Assembly (NCBI GenBank): GCA_015179025.1
Contig: WHUX01000082.1
Coordinates: 124,001-188,000 of the forward strand
From: Terfezia claveryi
Lineage: Eukaryota; Ascomycota; Pezizomycetes; Pezizales; Pezizaceae
DNA: 64,000 bases
Reading direction: 5' to 3'
The notes below the pieces were generated by a model. That model saw only the letters and a program-made list of their open reading frames with translations, was not told the DNA's origin and did not search any database. Both the position numbers and the translations under genes were made by a program. This document shows, one piece after another, positions 32,725-42,514 of the stretch; the first letter of the stretch is position 1; the number at the start of each line of letters is the position of its first letter.

Positions 32725-32980
32725 AGGCATATATAGTCTTTTGTTTACTTACCTAAAACTCTATAACAAAAACCTCAACTCACATGTTTGATGAGTTCAT
32801 TCAAATCAATGTGAAGCTTAGCTGCCTCAGAACCTTCTCATATCCTGTCGTTCCAATTTGCCTGCCACCTGTCGGAAGCTGTCCTAGGGAGCGGCAACCT
32901 GCTGTGGTGCACTTTTCCCGGGGCCATGGAGGGCTTAGCCTCCGGGAATCTCACAGCTTCCCGCTCAATCCTGGCCTGCT

Positions 32981-33361
32981 TTATCTGCTCCTTATTCTCC
33001 CCCCTTCGTCCTCCTCCTCAGCCGTACTTTCATTCCTCCCCTCGGTGTCTTCCACCAAAATCCACGACACCAGCAATGCATCCACCAGCGCCACAATCTT
33101 ATCCCTGAGGTCGTCACCATCAACCGTTAACTGCCCCATATCAGTCATACCAATTTGGATCCATCTGTCAATTATAACCTCGAGCAAGGTATCCATCATC
33201 CGTGGCGATACCTCAAAGCCTGGATGCGTTGGGCTGTGGTGCCGCCAAAAGTAGGGAGATTGAGAGCGGACGTTGACGTGAGAGATTATGCCGTGGGCAA
33301 GAAGTAAGGAGAGCAGTTGTGCGATAAGGATTTGGTGGGTCGTGACATAGTCGATTATCAT
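32981..33361 (-). CDS. Hypothetical 126-aa ORF
   Basis: Encodes MIIDYVTTHQILIAQLLSLL, a middle with VIIDRWIQIGMTDMGQLTVD, and an acidic Glu-rich end. Composition looks protein-like, but there is no recognised domain. It lies head to head with the 116-codon ORF at 33604, with 242 bp between. No intron or promoter evidence is decisive. Confidence 0.3.
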   Translation of the reverse strand: MIIDYVTTHQILIAQLLSLLLAHGIISHVNVRSQSPYFWRHHSPTHPGFEVSPRMMDTLLEVIIDRWIQIGMTDMGQLTVDGDDLRDKIVALVDALLVSWILVEDTEGRNESTAEEEDEGGRIRSR

Positions 33362-33603
33362 TAGTAACCAGCTTCAATTTGATCGTCAGCGGTTGTTACG
33401 TTCTCCTAAGAGGTTTTTTGTCCAACCTGAAACTAAATTCAGGTACTGTTGGACTACTTTTTAATGTGTATCCACCCTCGAGCGCTGGCCATAGTCGCAG
33501 AGTCGATATTTTTGACCCTCATGCTTTGCAATATAAGGTTTGATTCTCCACCCAAACTTCTGCCACCCCCTTAACTACCACACGTGACGTATTTCACCAT
33601 CAC

Positions 33604-33954
33604 ATGAAAGCGAGAATGACAGACCAACTACAGACCTCCCTCGAATATATACTCTATACCGTCACAATTATACTAGCCGGCAGGCGAGGCCTACGGCTTG
33701 TGGACGCCTGGATAAGCATATTAACGATGCTAATGATAGTCATCGAGGTCGTCGAGAAGAAAATAGAGCAAAGAGCAATGATTAACCCAGCTATTAGTAG
33801 CACCACATTGGAAGACGAGCTTCCAAATGCGGAGAAATCTCCTCTGGTGGCCAAGAGCGAGATCGACTGGATTGCTGCTGGAAAAGAGTTCATTGAACCA
33901 TACTCACCGCTGACTAGCACGTCAATATCACTGAAGTTACGACGAGGCAATTAG
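33604..33954 (+). CDS. Hypothetical 116-aa ORF with hydrophobic segments
   Basis: The ATG follows CACGTGACG and ACCATCAC. Residues about 15-50 (LYTVTIILAG...AWISILTMLMIVIEVV) could form one or two membrane helices; the rest is mixed and charged. I do not recognise it, and it may be chance in a repeat-poor gap. Confidence 0.3.
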   Translation: MKARMTDQLQTSLEYILYTVTIILAGRRGLRLVDAWISILTMLMIVIEVVEKKIEQRAMINPAISSTTLEDELPNAEKSPLVAKSEIDWIAAGKEFIEPYSPLTSTSISLKLRRGN

Positions 33955-34289
33955 CCCCTTCGATTGCAGAAATCGAAAGTGACCAACCTCAAGGCATAAG
34001 GGACTTCCAGTTTCCAGGATGCAATAGTGGTAAATAACTGGGTGATACCACATTGCAATGGTTTTGGATATCTCGATGCCCGCGTTTGTGTGCAATTGGA
34101 TATTATTATGGCCTTAGCAGCTGGAACCTTTAAATATAAATAATGCACTGTGAAGAACGCTGTGCGTTCACCACCTATGTTTAGTATCAGTATTATTTAT
34201 AGAGCAAAAAAGTAAATTCGAATATTTCATTAAAAAGATTTCACGACATATCAGCAGGCAGACTTGCCAAAGTACGAGGATGCTGATTA

Positions 34290-35250
34290 TTTTTATTATT
34301 TTATGTTTAAATACCCATTACTCTTATGTCGTCCCAATAAGGGGACTATGATGGGAAGTTGGTGACGGTACGGGACGGGGAAGTAGCGGGAATCAGGGGC
34401 TTTAGAAGCAGCACGGAAAGAGGAAAAGGTCGCCGATTGCAGGAGCAGGCAGTTAGGCGAAGCCAGGACAGAAGATCTAAAGTGGGTAATGGATAGTAAT
34501 GGAAGATATTACTAGCGGAAAGGCAGGAGATATTTGAAGAAAATGCACTCCGTTTCGGTTGGGTCAAGGCACATATAGGAATATATCGGAATGAAGAGGC
34601 AGATCGGCTGGCAAAGCAAGGGGCAGGAAGGCTAGGGAGAGGTGTTGTTACGGATGGGGGAGTGAGGCAGGCCTAGAATAGGAAGAGACAGGCAAGCCGG
34701 AAAACAGCAGGAACAGGGATGGGAAGGGTTTTGAAGTGGATTAGGAAGGCACGGGTCAATTTGGTACATTGCAGAACTGGGAAAGGAAAGTTACAGGTGT
34801 GGAGAGATATTTTGGATCCCACTGCAGACCCGGTTTGCAGGTTTTTGTGAGGTGGACCAGAAACAGGCAGACATGCTGCTCTATCGTGCCCCACTGGAAG
34901 TGGATTGGGAGAACGTGGAGTTCGTAGGCACAAGCAGACGACAAGGATAGGTGGTTGCGCAAAAGAAAGGATAGGGACAAAGAGTCTTTCGAGGACCTGG
35001 TTGAGACCTTCTTTTCCAATCTTAACCTAAGATAAGGGGCTGGCAGATGGTCGGAGGTGGAAGTTGGTGGCGGATGGTGTAGTATATTGGTTGCGCTTGC
35101 TTCTGGTACCGAAAGCATATGTTGAACCTTTAGAGGGGAGGCTTCGGGACCCGGTCATGACCTTAGGTCGATTGCGGGTATAAGACTACTTAAAAAAAAA
35201 AAAAGGGGACTATGATGAGCCACCCGAAACCGAACGGTTTGGTACAAACA
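34290..35250 (-). mobile_element. Retrotransposon 3' tail, reversed and split by another LINE
   Basis: Read on the minus strand, 35250-35205 gives TTTCGGGTGGCTCATCATAG and 34353-34290 gives AGTCCCCTTATTGGGACGAC then AAGAGTAATGGG and an A-rich end. The GGGGACTATGATG at the split is duplicated on both sides of the inserted LINE. Confidence 0.7.
34354..35204 (+). mobile_element. 5'-truncated LINE: RNase H and tail, 851 bp
   Basis: GGGGACTATGATG flanks it (34341-34353 and 35205-35217) and it ends in 13 A. It encodes the end of RNase H (RFGWVKAHIGIYRNEEADRL) and a knuckle-like segment (PVCRFL.GGPETGRHAALSC) with stops. Its 3' end lacks the hairpin tail, so it is a second LINE family. Confidence 0.8.
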
Positions 35251-35449
35251 AATCAAAATTATCCAACGCTCCTCCCAGCAAGGTGTCAATATAAAGGACT
35301 GGACTCCACGGCATTCCAACTATCTCCGTCCTCCTCTTCAATCAAGATGAGGCGATCTAGATCCTCCCAGTCCTAGAGCCACCCCTGTGGGTGTTGAAGT
35401 CTGGGCAGGAGAAGACCAGATGATGGCCGTCCTGCGTGAGGTGGCCGTG

Positions 35450-36740
35450 TTCTGTCCTGCCCGGGAATTAAAAAATGAAATTCCTGCGGAGGCCAGATCA
35501 TGGGTTGTCCTGGTTGGCACAATACCCTCCCTTGATAAACTGTATAGGCGAATTGCCAAACAGTAAAGAAAGCATGATAACAGTGATCACTAGGGAATCC
35601 ATTACCGGTCACTGCGCAAATCCACCCACTTCCTTCCTCTGTTGAAATCATAGGAGCCAGCGTCCCATCATCTTCAGGTGACTCCCAACGGCTATTTTCC
35701 TGTCGAAAAACACAATAACGGAGCCGGTGGCCTTGCTAAATCTCCGGTTACCTACAGCCAACGTGCTTAAATGCCAGATAGTAAGCAGACAAAATTAAAA
35801 CTTTCGTCTGATCGAACAGAGTTTGTCAAGAGTTGAATATACCTATCAGCTGTGTACGAATATGCGTGAGACCATGGCCAGCCAGTTTATATCTTTAAGG
35901 CATGACACACGTACAGCAATTCAAGTCTCAAACTTGACGATTGGAAAGGCCTGCCACACCCGGATTTTTCTATACCCGAAATATGCCAGTTATTATAAAC
36001 ATGAACTTATACGTTTCTTTAGGTATAGTGAATGGTAAAGAGGGGATCACGGTTGACATGATTATAGATCTCATGTCTATCAGGTTCTAGAAATTTCAAA
36101 GGCTTTTGGGATTGTCGTTTGGCTTATCGATGCACCACCAAGTGTTTATTGGTGAATGGTGATAGCTCACAGCACAAGGCTCTACCTGATTTGGATGATG
36201 GCGTATATCCTATTTTTCCAGTTTTATTTGTGGTGTAGTGGAAGGGGGATGGAGCTTGTAGTATTAGGGCACAACAGGATCCGCAGTTTCTCCGCCAATA
36301 CCAAAGTCCGTATCTTTTGCTATCACAGAGTATAAGGCGAAAGGGAGAACATTCAATAAGATTCGAAGCTCTAATCTAGCAGGTTCTTCAGGGCACTAAG
36401 AGTACACCAGCTAAAGCTTGCTCCTAGGCCAAAAAAAAATGGATGATGAAATACATCAGTGCTAACGAATATGAATTGTACTAAATAATAAAATATCACC
36501 ATGCTTACTTATCAGTACGGACGAACATGAATGGTACTTAGTAATGAAATATCACCACAATCCTCAAGGTCTGCTTCCAAGTATTGCATAGATTCCTCAA
36601 GTTCCACTTCCAAGTCTTCTTCCAAGTCCAATTGCGACTGTATATCTTTGTCGATAGGAGTGTTCAAGCAGTTATGTTATGGATGGCAGCGGCTGCTACA
36701 AGGCAAATCGGATTTAATATAGCTGTATTGTCAGTTTTGG
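35450..36740 (-). mobile_element. Decayed relative of element X
   Basis: 35455-35520 matches the right end of element X (GAAATTCCTGCGGAGGCCAG, ATCATGGGTTG). The minus strand at 36735-36450 encodes its C-terminus (LNTPIDKDIQSQLDLEEDLE...LLSTIHVR), with the Cys-rich part degraded. The boundaries are approximate and 35520-36420 is unassigned. Confidence 0.5.
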
Positions 36741-37209
36741 AATTTCCCCTTGTATTTCCAGGAATTCTATCATACTGTGTTCTGACCGATTCACCCATCC
36801 ACCACCTGATTGACCAATAGGGCGCTAATGGTGGTTCGGTCGACCGATCTATCAAACTCCTATGCTAAATATTCTCGCAGGTTGGCCAGAAACGGGCAAG
36901 TGATCGTAAGTACCATAATAAGCCTCGAGCCTTATAACGATCTAGCAAAAAAATTTGGTTCTCAATACAAGCCCTTTGCTTATAAAGCCCAGAATCCCCC
37001 GTTCATAACCTCATAATCTTACACCCCCACTAAAGGCCGTCGTTCCGTATACTTATAACTAGGAAAATACTCGGAGGCTTGAGTGATCATAATGAGTTGG
37101 GTTGTAGAAGAGAGTTCAATTCAGCACTTTGATTAGTATCTAATTGGCACTGCAATAACCATCCGCTCTCAATATAAACGAAAATTTAGAAATCGATGAA
37201 AGATAACTC

Positions 37210-38180
37210 TTATTCCGAACCGTATGATAACCCCCAACCAGACCGAAAACTCGTTATAAAATGAGTTGTATAATTTCTGATAATAGAAACATGGGACTGA
37301 ATTACCTCCCTTAACGTACAGTTTTCAATCCTCCTTTCAGTGAATTCAATAACCTCATCAATGGTTATACCCTTTCTTTTGACCACCCCAAACAACATTT
37401 GATGAAAGTTTTGTATTATTGGTCTGCATTCCTCCATCCATGCATGCGAAAGTTGCCTGTTGAAGCAATACATAACTGCAAACTTAAGTTCACATAATGA
37501 AGAAACTAACCCCTTCTCCCACGTCAATTGCCCATCACAGAACATGAACTAATAAATAAAAAAAGACTCGATTTCATCGTCGATAGAGTATATATGTTAG
37601 TATACAGATGATTGATAGCGGATGTGGAGAGTGCGAGTGCTAAAAGTGCCGAGAATGCGAGGAAATAAATGATAAGGTACCAGAAAGCTGTCCAAGCACG
37701 TGCTAGCTTCCTGTTATTGATATCCTCCAATCGATAAGAATACCATGACCATTATGAATAACGATATTCGCAGGTTGAAGATCCCGGTGGTAGATTCTGT
37801 AGTAAGCAGTGAATTGAATAGTTAAGGCAATATCTTTAAGAGTTTTCTTTAATCCAAACTTCTCTATTTCTAGTAATTCACCGTATGGTTTCAATATTCT
37901 GTATCCATGCAAAGAGCAATGTTAGTTGTTGGTAGCTTTATTTATTGAAAATCTAGCTCATATCTATTCTCATAAAGGCTCCCATTCGAAATAATTTCAG
38001 GAATTTTAGGGTACCCAATCTGTAAATGTCCTTGAGATCCTTGAGAATGTTATGTTCATAGTCATTTTCTAGAAAAGCTGCTTTTTCACTGTCCACAGAA
38101 CTACCAACCAAAAAACTTCCCCGAATGCCAGATCTCTTCACAGGGAGTGTCTTAAATGGGAAGGTATTCAGGCAGAACAT
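37210..38180 (-). pseudogene. FunK1-like protein kinase relic
   Basis: The minus strand gives an N-lobe-like segment (LPVKRSGIRGSFLVGSS with ENDYEHNILKDLKD), then after a likely intron near 37912-37953 YRILKPYGELLEIEKFGLKK and the catalytic loop YHRDLQPANIVIHNGHGILI followed by DW. HRDxxxxN and the Asp of the metal-binding position are retained. After IDW the frame shifts (EDINNRKLARAWTAFWYLI), then a third frame (37545-37210) gives LTWEKGLVSSLCELKFAVMY. FunK1 kinases are expanded in fungi; the assignment is from motif spacing. Confidence 0.6.
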
Positions 38181-38484
38181 GCTAATAACTTCACTATCCT
38201 ATAGGTAATAGAAAAGCAGCAGCTTAGATATCTAGCTGCTTTAGGATATAGAAAAGGGGCTCGTCATAATGAGGTATCACCATATACCATACTACTACAA
38301 ACACCACTGCAAATACTATCTAAGCATTCCTATAACAATTCCCATGGCCTATGTCTATGTACAATATCTTCAGCACGAACACTCGTCAGGCTACCCAATG
38401 TGACCGTACATGATTAGCCCATTCTTCCATTCGCTGACTTTGTACTGTATTGTCGTCTAGGTTAAGCTGATCCATCAACTCATA

Positions 38485-38634
38485 CATCAGGAAAGAATTT
38501 AGAATGGCTCCAGTTGGCATCGAGTGGCATTCAATGGCATCTAGTGGCATCCAGTGGCATCCTGTGCCTCTCAGTGGCGCCCAGAAAACATGCACTCGAT
38601 GCCAACTGGAGCCATTCTAAATTCTTTGCTAATG
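38485..38634. mobile_element. TA MITE, CATCAGGAA family, 150 bp
   Basis: Ends CATCAGGAAAGAATTTAG and CATTAGCAAAGAATTTAG are flanked by TA. A perfect 35-bp inverted repeat (38492-38526 and 38593-38627) encloses a decamer array AGTGGCATCN. Removing it with one TA restores the MULE frame (LYAAYELMDQLNL). Confidence 0.85.
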
Positions 38635-39239
38635 TACGCTGCATAGAGCTGCTGTTGTACCTGCTCAAACCTTTCTCGTACCCGACCAATAATATTTGCC
38701 TTCTCAGTGCTCCGCCCACTACCTTCATCTTTAACCCATATAGTACCCATGGTCTCATACACTTCCATACCACACTCCTCAAACATCATCAGGTATACCT
38801 TCCACTGCACTGTAGTCAACACTTTGATTTCAGTATCAAGATAGAAGATGTGTCGGCATGGAAGTAAATATTGTCTGTTAACCTTGCAGTAACACCACAA
38901 ATTCTCACCAAAGTTAGGTAACTCCTTCCCCTTCACTATGAGCTCCTCAATAGCATCAAGCTCACGGGCAAGTAATTTCTGAATAGGAACTAGCAGCTGA
39001 CCTATTTCTGCATACTGTTTTGTATAAACAGCAAGTTTGCGATTTCGAAAGTGACTTTTGGCCACTTCAGCCCGATTGTCAACATCATTCGCAGCATCTA
39101 TGATATTTAAAATCATTCTTGAATTCCATGTGATGCTACTTGCCCTTTGGACAGCCCCGCAACAGACTTCAAGCTTGCGATGCCATGCCTCACGGGCATT
39201 TGTAGTGGTGGCTTGAAGAAGGAAGGGGCTATGCTGCCT

Positions 39240-39504
39240 TGTTGGAATATGGATAACCCGCTAGCCTATCGCACACATGTGAAGATACGGATGCGGATAT
39301 GAGTAGATATGTTAGGATATGTGCGGGTATAGATGGATACGGATATGTACGGATGGATGGGTTGTCACGGTATTGCTAGATCCGATATTTGTGTATCTAA
39401 TAAGGCCATGAACGCCGTGATGGATCGATATGGTCTTAGGGTGTTAATGCGAATACATCTCTTCTCACACACTCATTCATTCACTCGTTCCTCTCATTCT
39501 TTCA
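39240..39504 (+). mobile_element. Solo LTR, 265 bp, in the MULE gene
   Basis: It starts TGTTGGAATATGG and ends CATTCTTTCA, flanked by TGCCT (39235-39239 and 39505-39509). Removing it joins WAMYAR to QHSPFLLQATTT. It contains a degenerate GGATATG-type array. Confidence 0.8.
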
Positions 39505-40067
39505 TGCCTAGCATACATTGCCCACTTGGGTGCATTATAAAGCCAGTAGGTGCGAATGGATTTTTGCCATTTCTTCGTCGGCAGCCGCAATTGCCTGTTC
39601 AGACAGCTCACGATTTTTGATCTCGGTGAAGCAGTACATAGCATACTTGAGAAACTGATATATGGGCTTGTTGGCATTAGAGCCAAGTCGCCGGAGGAGG
39701 GTTCGGTTGAAGTGAACAGAGCAAAGAAGATGAGCTACTTCCTGCTCACCCACATTGAGACCTGGAAATGCTAGGCAGATTGCACGCTGTTCAATTGCAG
39801 AATCATCAGTCATAATATAACGTGGCTGCCATTTACCTAAATAAATAGATGTTAATATGAGCCCAATCTAGGAGAGAGAGGGGGGGGGGGGGGGTTCTTG
39901 TATAATATAGATAAAGAATATAACTGAAATTCATGCGTACCACTACACCACTGCTGTATATGCCTTAATCCTTCTGCAATGATGTCTCCATTCTCTCGCT
40001 CAACAACCAAGTGCGAGGTTGGAATCCATATATTATGCTCATTACAAACAAGAAATGAAAACATATT

Positions 40068-40130
40068 TCCTCATAGCCCCCCTAACGGGGCTGCATAGGA
40101 GGATCAAAGTATTTAAAAAAAAAAAAAAAA
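40068..40130 (+). mobile_element. 63-bp retro-insertion of the hairpin tail
   Basis: ATGAAAACATATT flanks it (40055-40067 and 40131-40143). The insert is only TCCTCATAGCCCCCC, TAACGGGGCTGCATAGGAG, a short link and an A-run, so reverse transcription stopped almost at once. Confidence 0.85.
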
Positions 40131-40949
40131 ATGAAAACATATTATGACGAGCTTATGTGTGGCATCAAATTGCGTAAACCAGCCTCGCCTTTGCGGTATC
40201 AGAAGCCTTGTAGGATGAGCAAAAACCAATCCCCATCTTTGCCCCTTCTTACTGTCAACTACAGGCAGCTGTTCAAATAACCACCCTCGTTCCATTAACA
40301 AACTGCAAGCATGGAGAACATCATCTTCAAACAGCTTGCCATGTGGAAGTGCCCATAGGTCCGCTGACCCCAATCCTCGCTTTAGATTCCTAACATCTTA
40401 TCTATATGCCGAATCCATTAGCTATATGATACAGTACCTTATCTAGTAGTCTCGATTAGACCCTCATAGACTCATCTAGGAACATCATAGTTATACGAAC
40501 GTTTTTAGACGAGCCACCAAGTGCTTTCAGCCGCTCCGAGCCTTCATGTGTACTTGCATCACGGACAGCATGGTATATCTAAGTAGCAGAGTTATTTTTG
40601 GCTGCTTCAGACTTGATATACCCCACTAATATGCTTGGTTTTTTTATCCGGAAGCTCTCCTCAACATCATGGGTATGGGTATGTTCATCAAGACGCTCAA
40701 CCGTAACTGCTGTACCATCAACTGGACGCGAGACCTTAATTCGGACATTGCAAAGGTCGGCATTTCGAATACTACTCTGCCGGCATTTAATAAGCTCGAC
40801 TTGCACGTTGGTGTTTAAAGGGAGACCCGCAGTTACGAAATAGAAGAGAGTGAATGTCAGTAATCCGTAGATATGCGTAGGACTCACTTACCAGAGGAAG
40901 CAGGGGGGTACGAAATCCGAGTCTTACCGACAAGGCCCTTAACTACCTT

Positions 40950-41100
40950 GAATAACTAGGTAGCTAGCTAGCAAGTTCGAATATAATTATGATTGTGTTG
41001 GTTGGTGCTCGATATCCAAAAGTCTCGAGACTTACGAGACCACAGCTATAGAGTCTCGAGAACACTGTCCCTGCCCACGAGGCGTCTCGTGCCAAGGCTT
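40950..41100. mobile_element. Element Y, copy B, 151 bp
   Basis: ACTACCTT flanks it (40942-40949 and 41101-41108), an 8-bp duplication. It starts GAATAACTAGGTAGCTAGC and ends CTCGTGCCAAGGCTT with no inverted termini. The interior has GTCTCGAGAC palindromes. It interrupts the SAM-like coding region (HELKV then VKGLV). The 8-bp duplication fits a hAT-type integration, but the lack of TIRs does not. Confidence 0.65.
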
Positions 41101-41378
41101 ACTACCTTCAGCTCGTGGGACAGCCGTACAATGCTGGTCCGCCAGGAATCCCCCATCTCTCAAAATCTTCGGCTTTCAAACTAAGTAGGTCTGGGCCGTC
41201 GACCACCTTGTTTTTGGCGACTTCTAGCTAGGTGCTTATCTTTGAACCTGTACTCTGTATACCCCTTTATTTTCCGCCAGAAAAGTTTCCACATCTACTT
41301 CGCTCCATTCCCAGACGTCTTCCAGGAGACTAGGAGGGATGACTAGACTATTGCCGGAAGTCGCCATTTTTGTGGTGA

Positions 41379-41450
41379 AGGGGTGAGGGGTTTGAGGGGG
41401 GTGGTGAGGGGGGTGGTGAAGGGGGTGAGGGGGTGACGGGGTGACAGGGG
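41379..41450 (+). promoter_or_regulatory. G-run tract, possible G-quadruplex
   Basis: At least eight runs of four to six G separated by 2-6 bases lie just upstream of the ATG of the SAM/MULE gene, on the strand opposite to it. A regulatory role is only a possibility. Confidence 0.5.
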
Positions 41451-42514
41451 TGAGCAGTGTCTATCGGGGTTGGGTGGTGATGGGAGTAGTAGGAATAGTG
41501 GCCGTGGGTTAGTCTGGTTGGCACAACGTCCCTCGTGCTTGATCCCGAACGGAGATGCAGGTCGTCAGGAGGAAAAGAAATATTTGGCCCCCACAAATGT
41601 ACTGTAATAGATGGAGGCCAAGATCGCGACCTTGAATAATTAAGTAGTGTCGGTTGGGGTGGTGGTGATTGATACATCACTAAGTAATGTTTACCTAATA
41701 CCTATTTTAAAGGCTGGTACCGAGATATGCGACTGTTTTCCTATAACAGATGAGTGTACATGATTCCACGTGGGATGTGCATAAGAGGTGGCATGACTAA
41801 GTACTTATGTATTATCTTATGTTCAACTATTATCTTATGTAACGTCGATTGCATCTAGTGTACCTACTCCAATTCTATTGTAGTCCGACACCGGAATATC
41901 ATGAGTGAGAGGTCAGGGCCAAAGCTTATTACTCGTGTACGGTGATTGTCAAATGGAATGCTCAACGTCAGTCCTTTTGTTATTCGGAGCATATACTGTA
42001 CTTACGTCCTATTGTTTTGTTAGTTAATCCAAAAAGGCCACAAAAGCAAAGCTGCTGAACCAGGCACATTGACTCATCTCCCCCGACCAGAAACAGACAC
42101 AGAGCAGACAGCTGTTTAGTAATGCCTCCACAATTTTACATATTACCTTACTTCTTAAGCGAGATCTTCCTCAGTTCTACCCTGTTCGCAATGGTGTCTC
42201 CGTTCCAACTGAGCCAATAATAAATCGAATCGCTTGCGGGAAGCACATGGTGTACACTACCTGCAAGGATGCTGCTTACAATGCATGCCAACTGCCGGTG
42301 TAATCCATACAATTATATGTGGACAAAGGTCAGGCGCTTGTATATGTTTAGGGGCTGGGGAAAAGGATGTGGGTTTGCTTATGGCACTTCACATCAACAC
42401 GATGCATTTTTACACAGTTGCTGATTGCCCTTTTTCGGTCGATAATTTTGCGTGATTGTGGTGATTGTGAGTAGGCAATTACCCGAGCGAGACGAGAGAG
42501 AGAGAGAGATCACA
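41451..42514. other. Intergenic region upstream of the kelch gene
   Basis: No gene recognised. A GA-repeat (42490-42509) directly precedes the kelch start. An unseen 5' exon with a signal peptide could lie here. Confidence 0.35.

Larger units (their letters stand above)
38386..41367 (-). pseudogene. SAM-domain/MULE transposase gene with four insertions
   Basis: From ATG 41367 the minus strand encodes a SAM-like region across two frameshifts (VWEWSEVDVETFLAENKG, KVVDGPDLLSLKAEDFERWG, IPGGPA, SHELKVVKGLVGKT). A GTAAGT intron donor follows PPASSG. The MULE part has HTHTHDVEESF, QRWGLVFAHPTRLLIPQRRG, FTQFDATHKL, MTDDSAIEQRAICLAFPGL, HLLCSVHFNRTL, ATTTNAREAWHRKLE and a SWIM zinc motif CYCKVNRQYLLPCRH. 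An intact intron lies at 39837-39940 (GTACGC...TTTAG) with a C15 run. Insertions are at 38485-38634, 39240-39504, 40068-40130 and 40950-41100. A frameshift near 40145 also disrupts the core. MULE TIRs were not found. Confidence 0.75.

Noticed and set aside
41348..41680. 110-codon Pro/Ser-rich minus ORF
   Set aside because: It is the complement of a G-run tract, and the SAM/MULE ATG at 41367 reads another frame.
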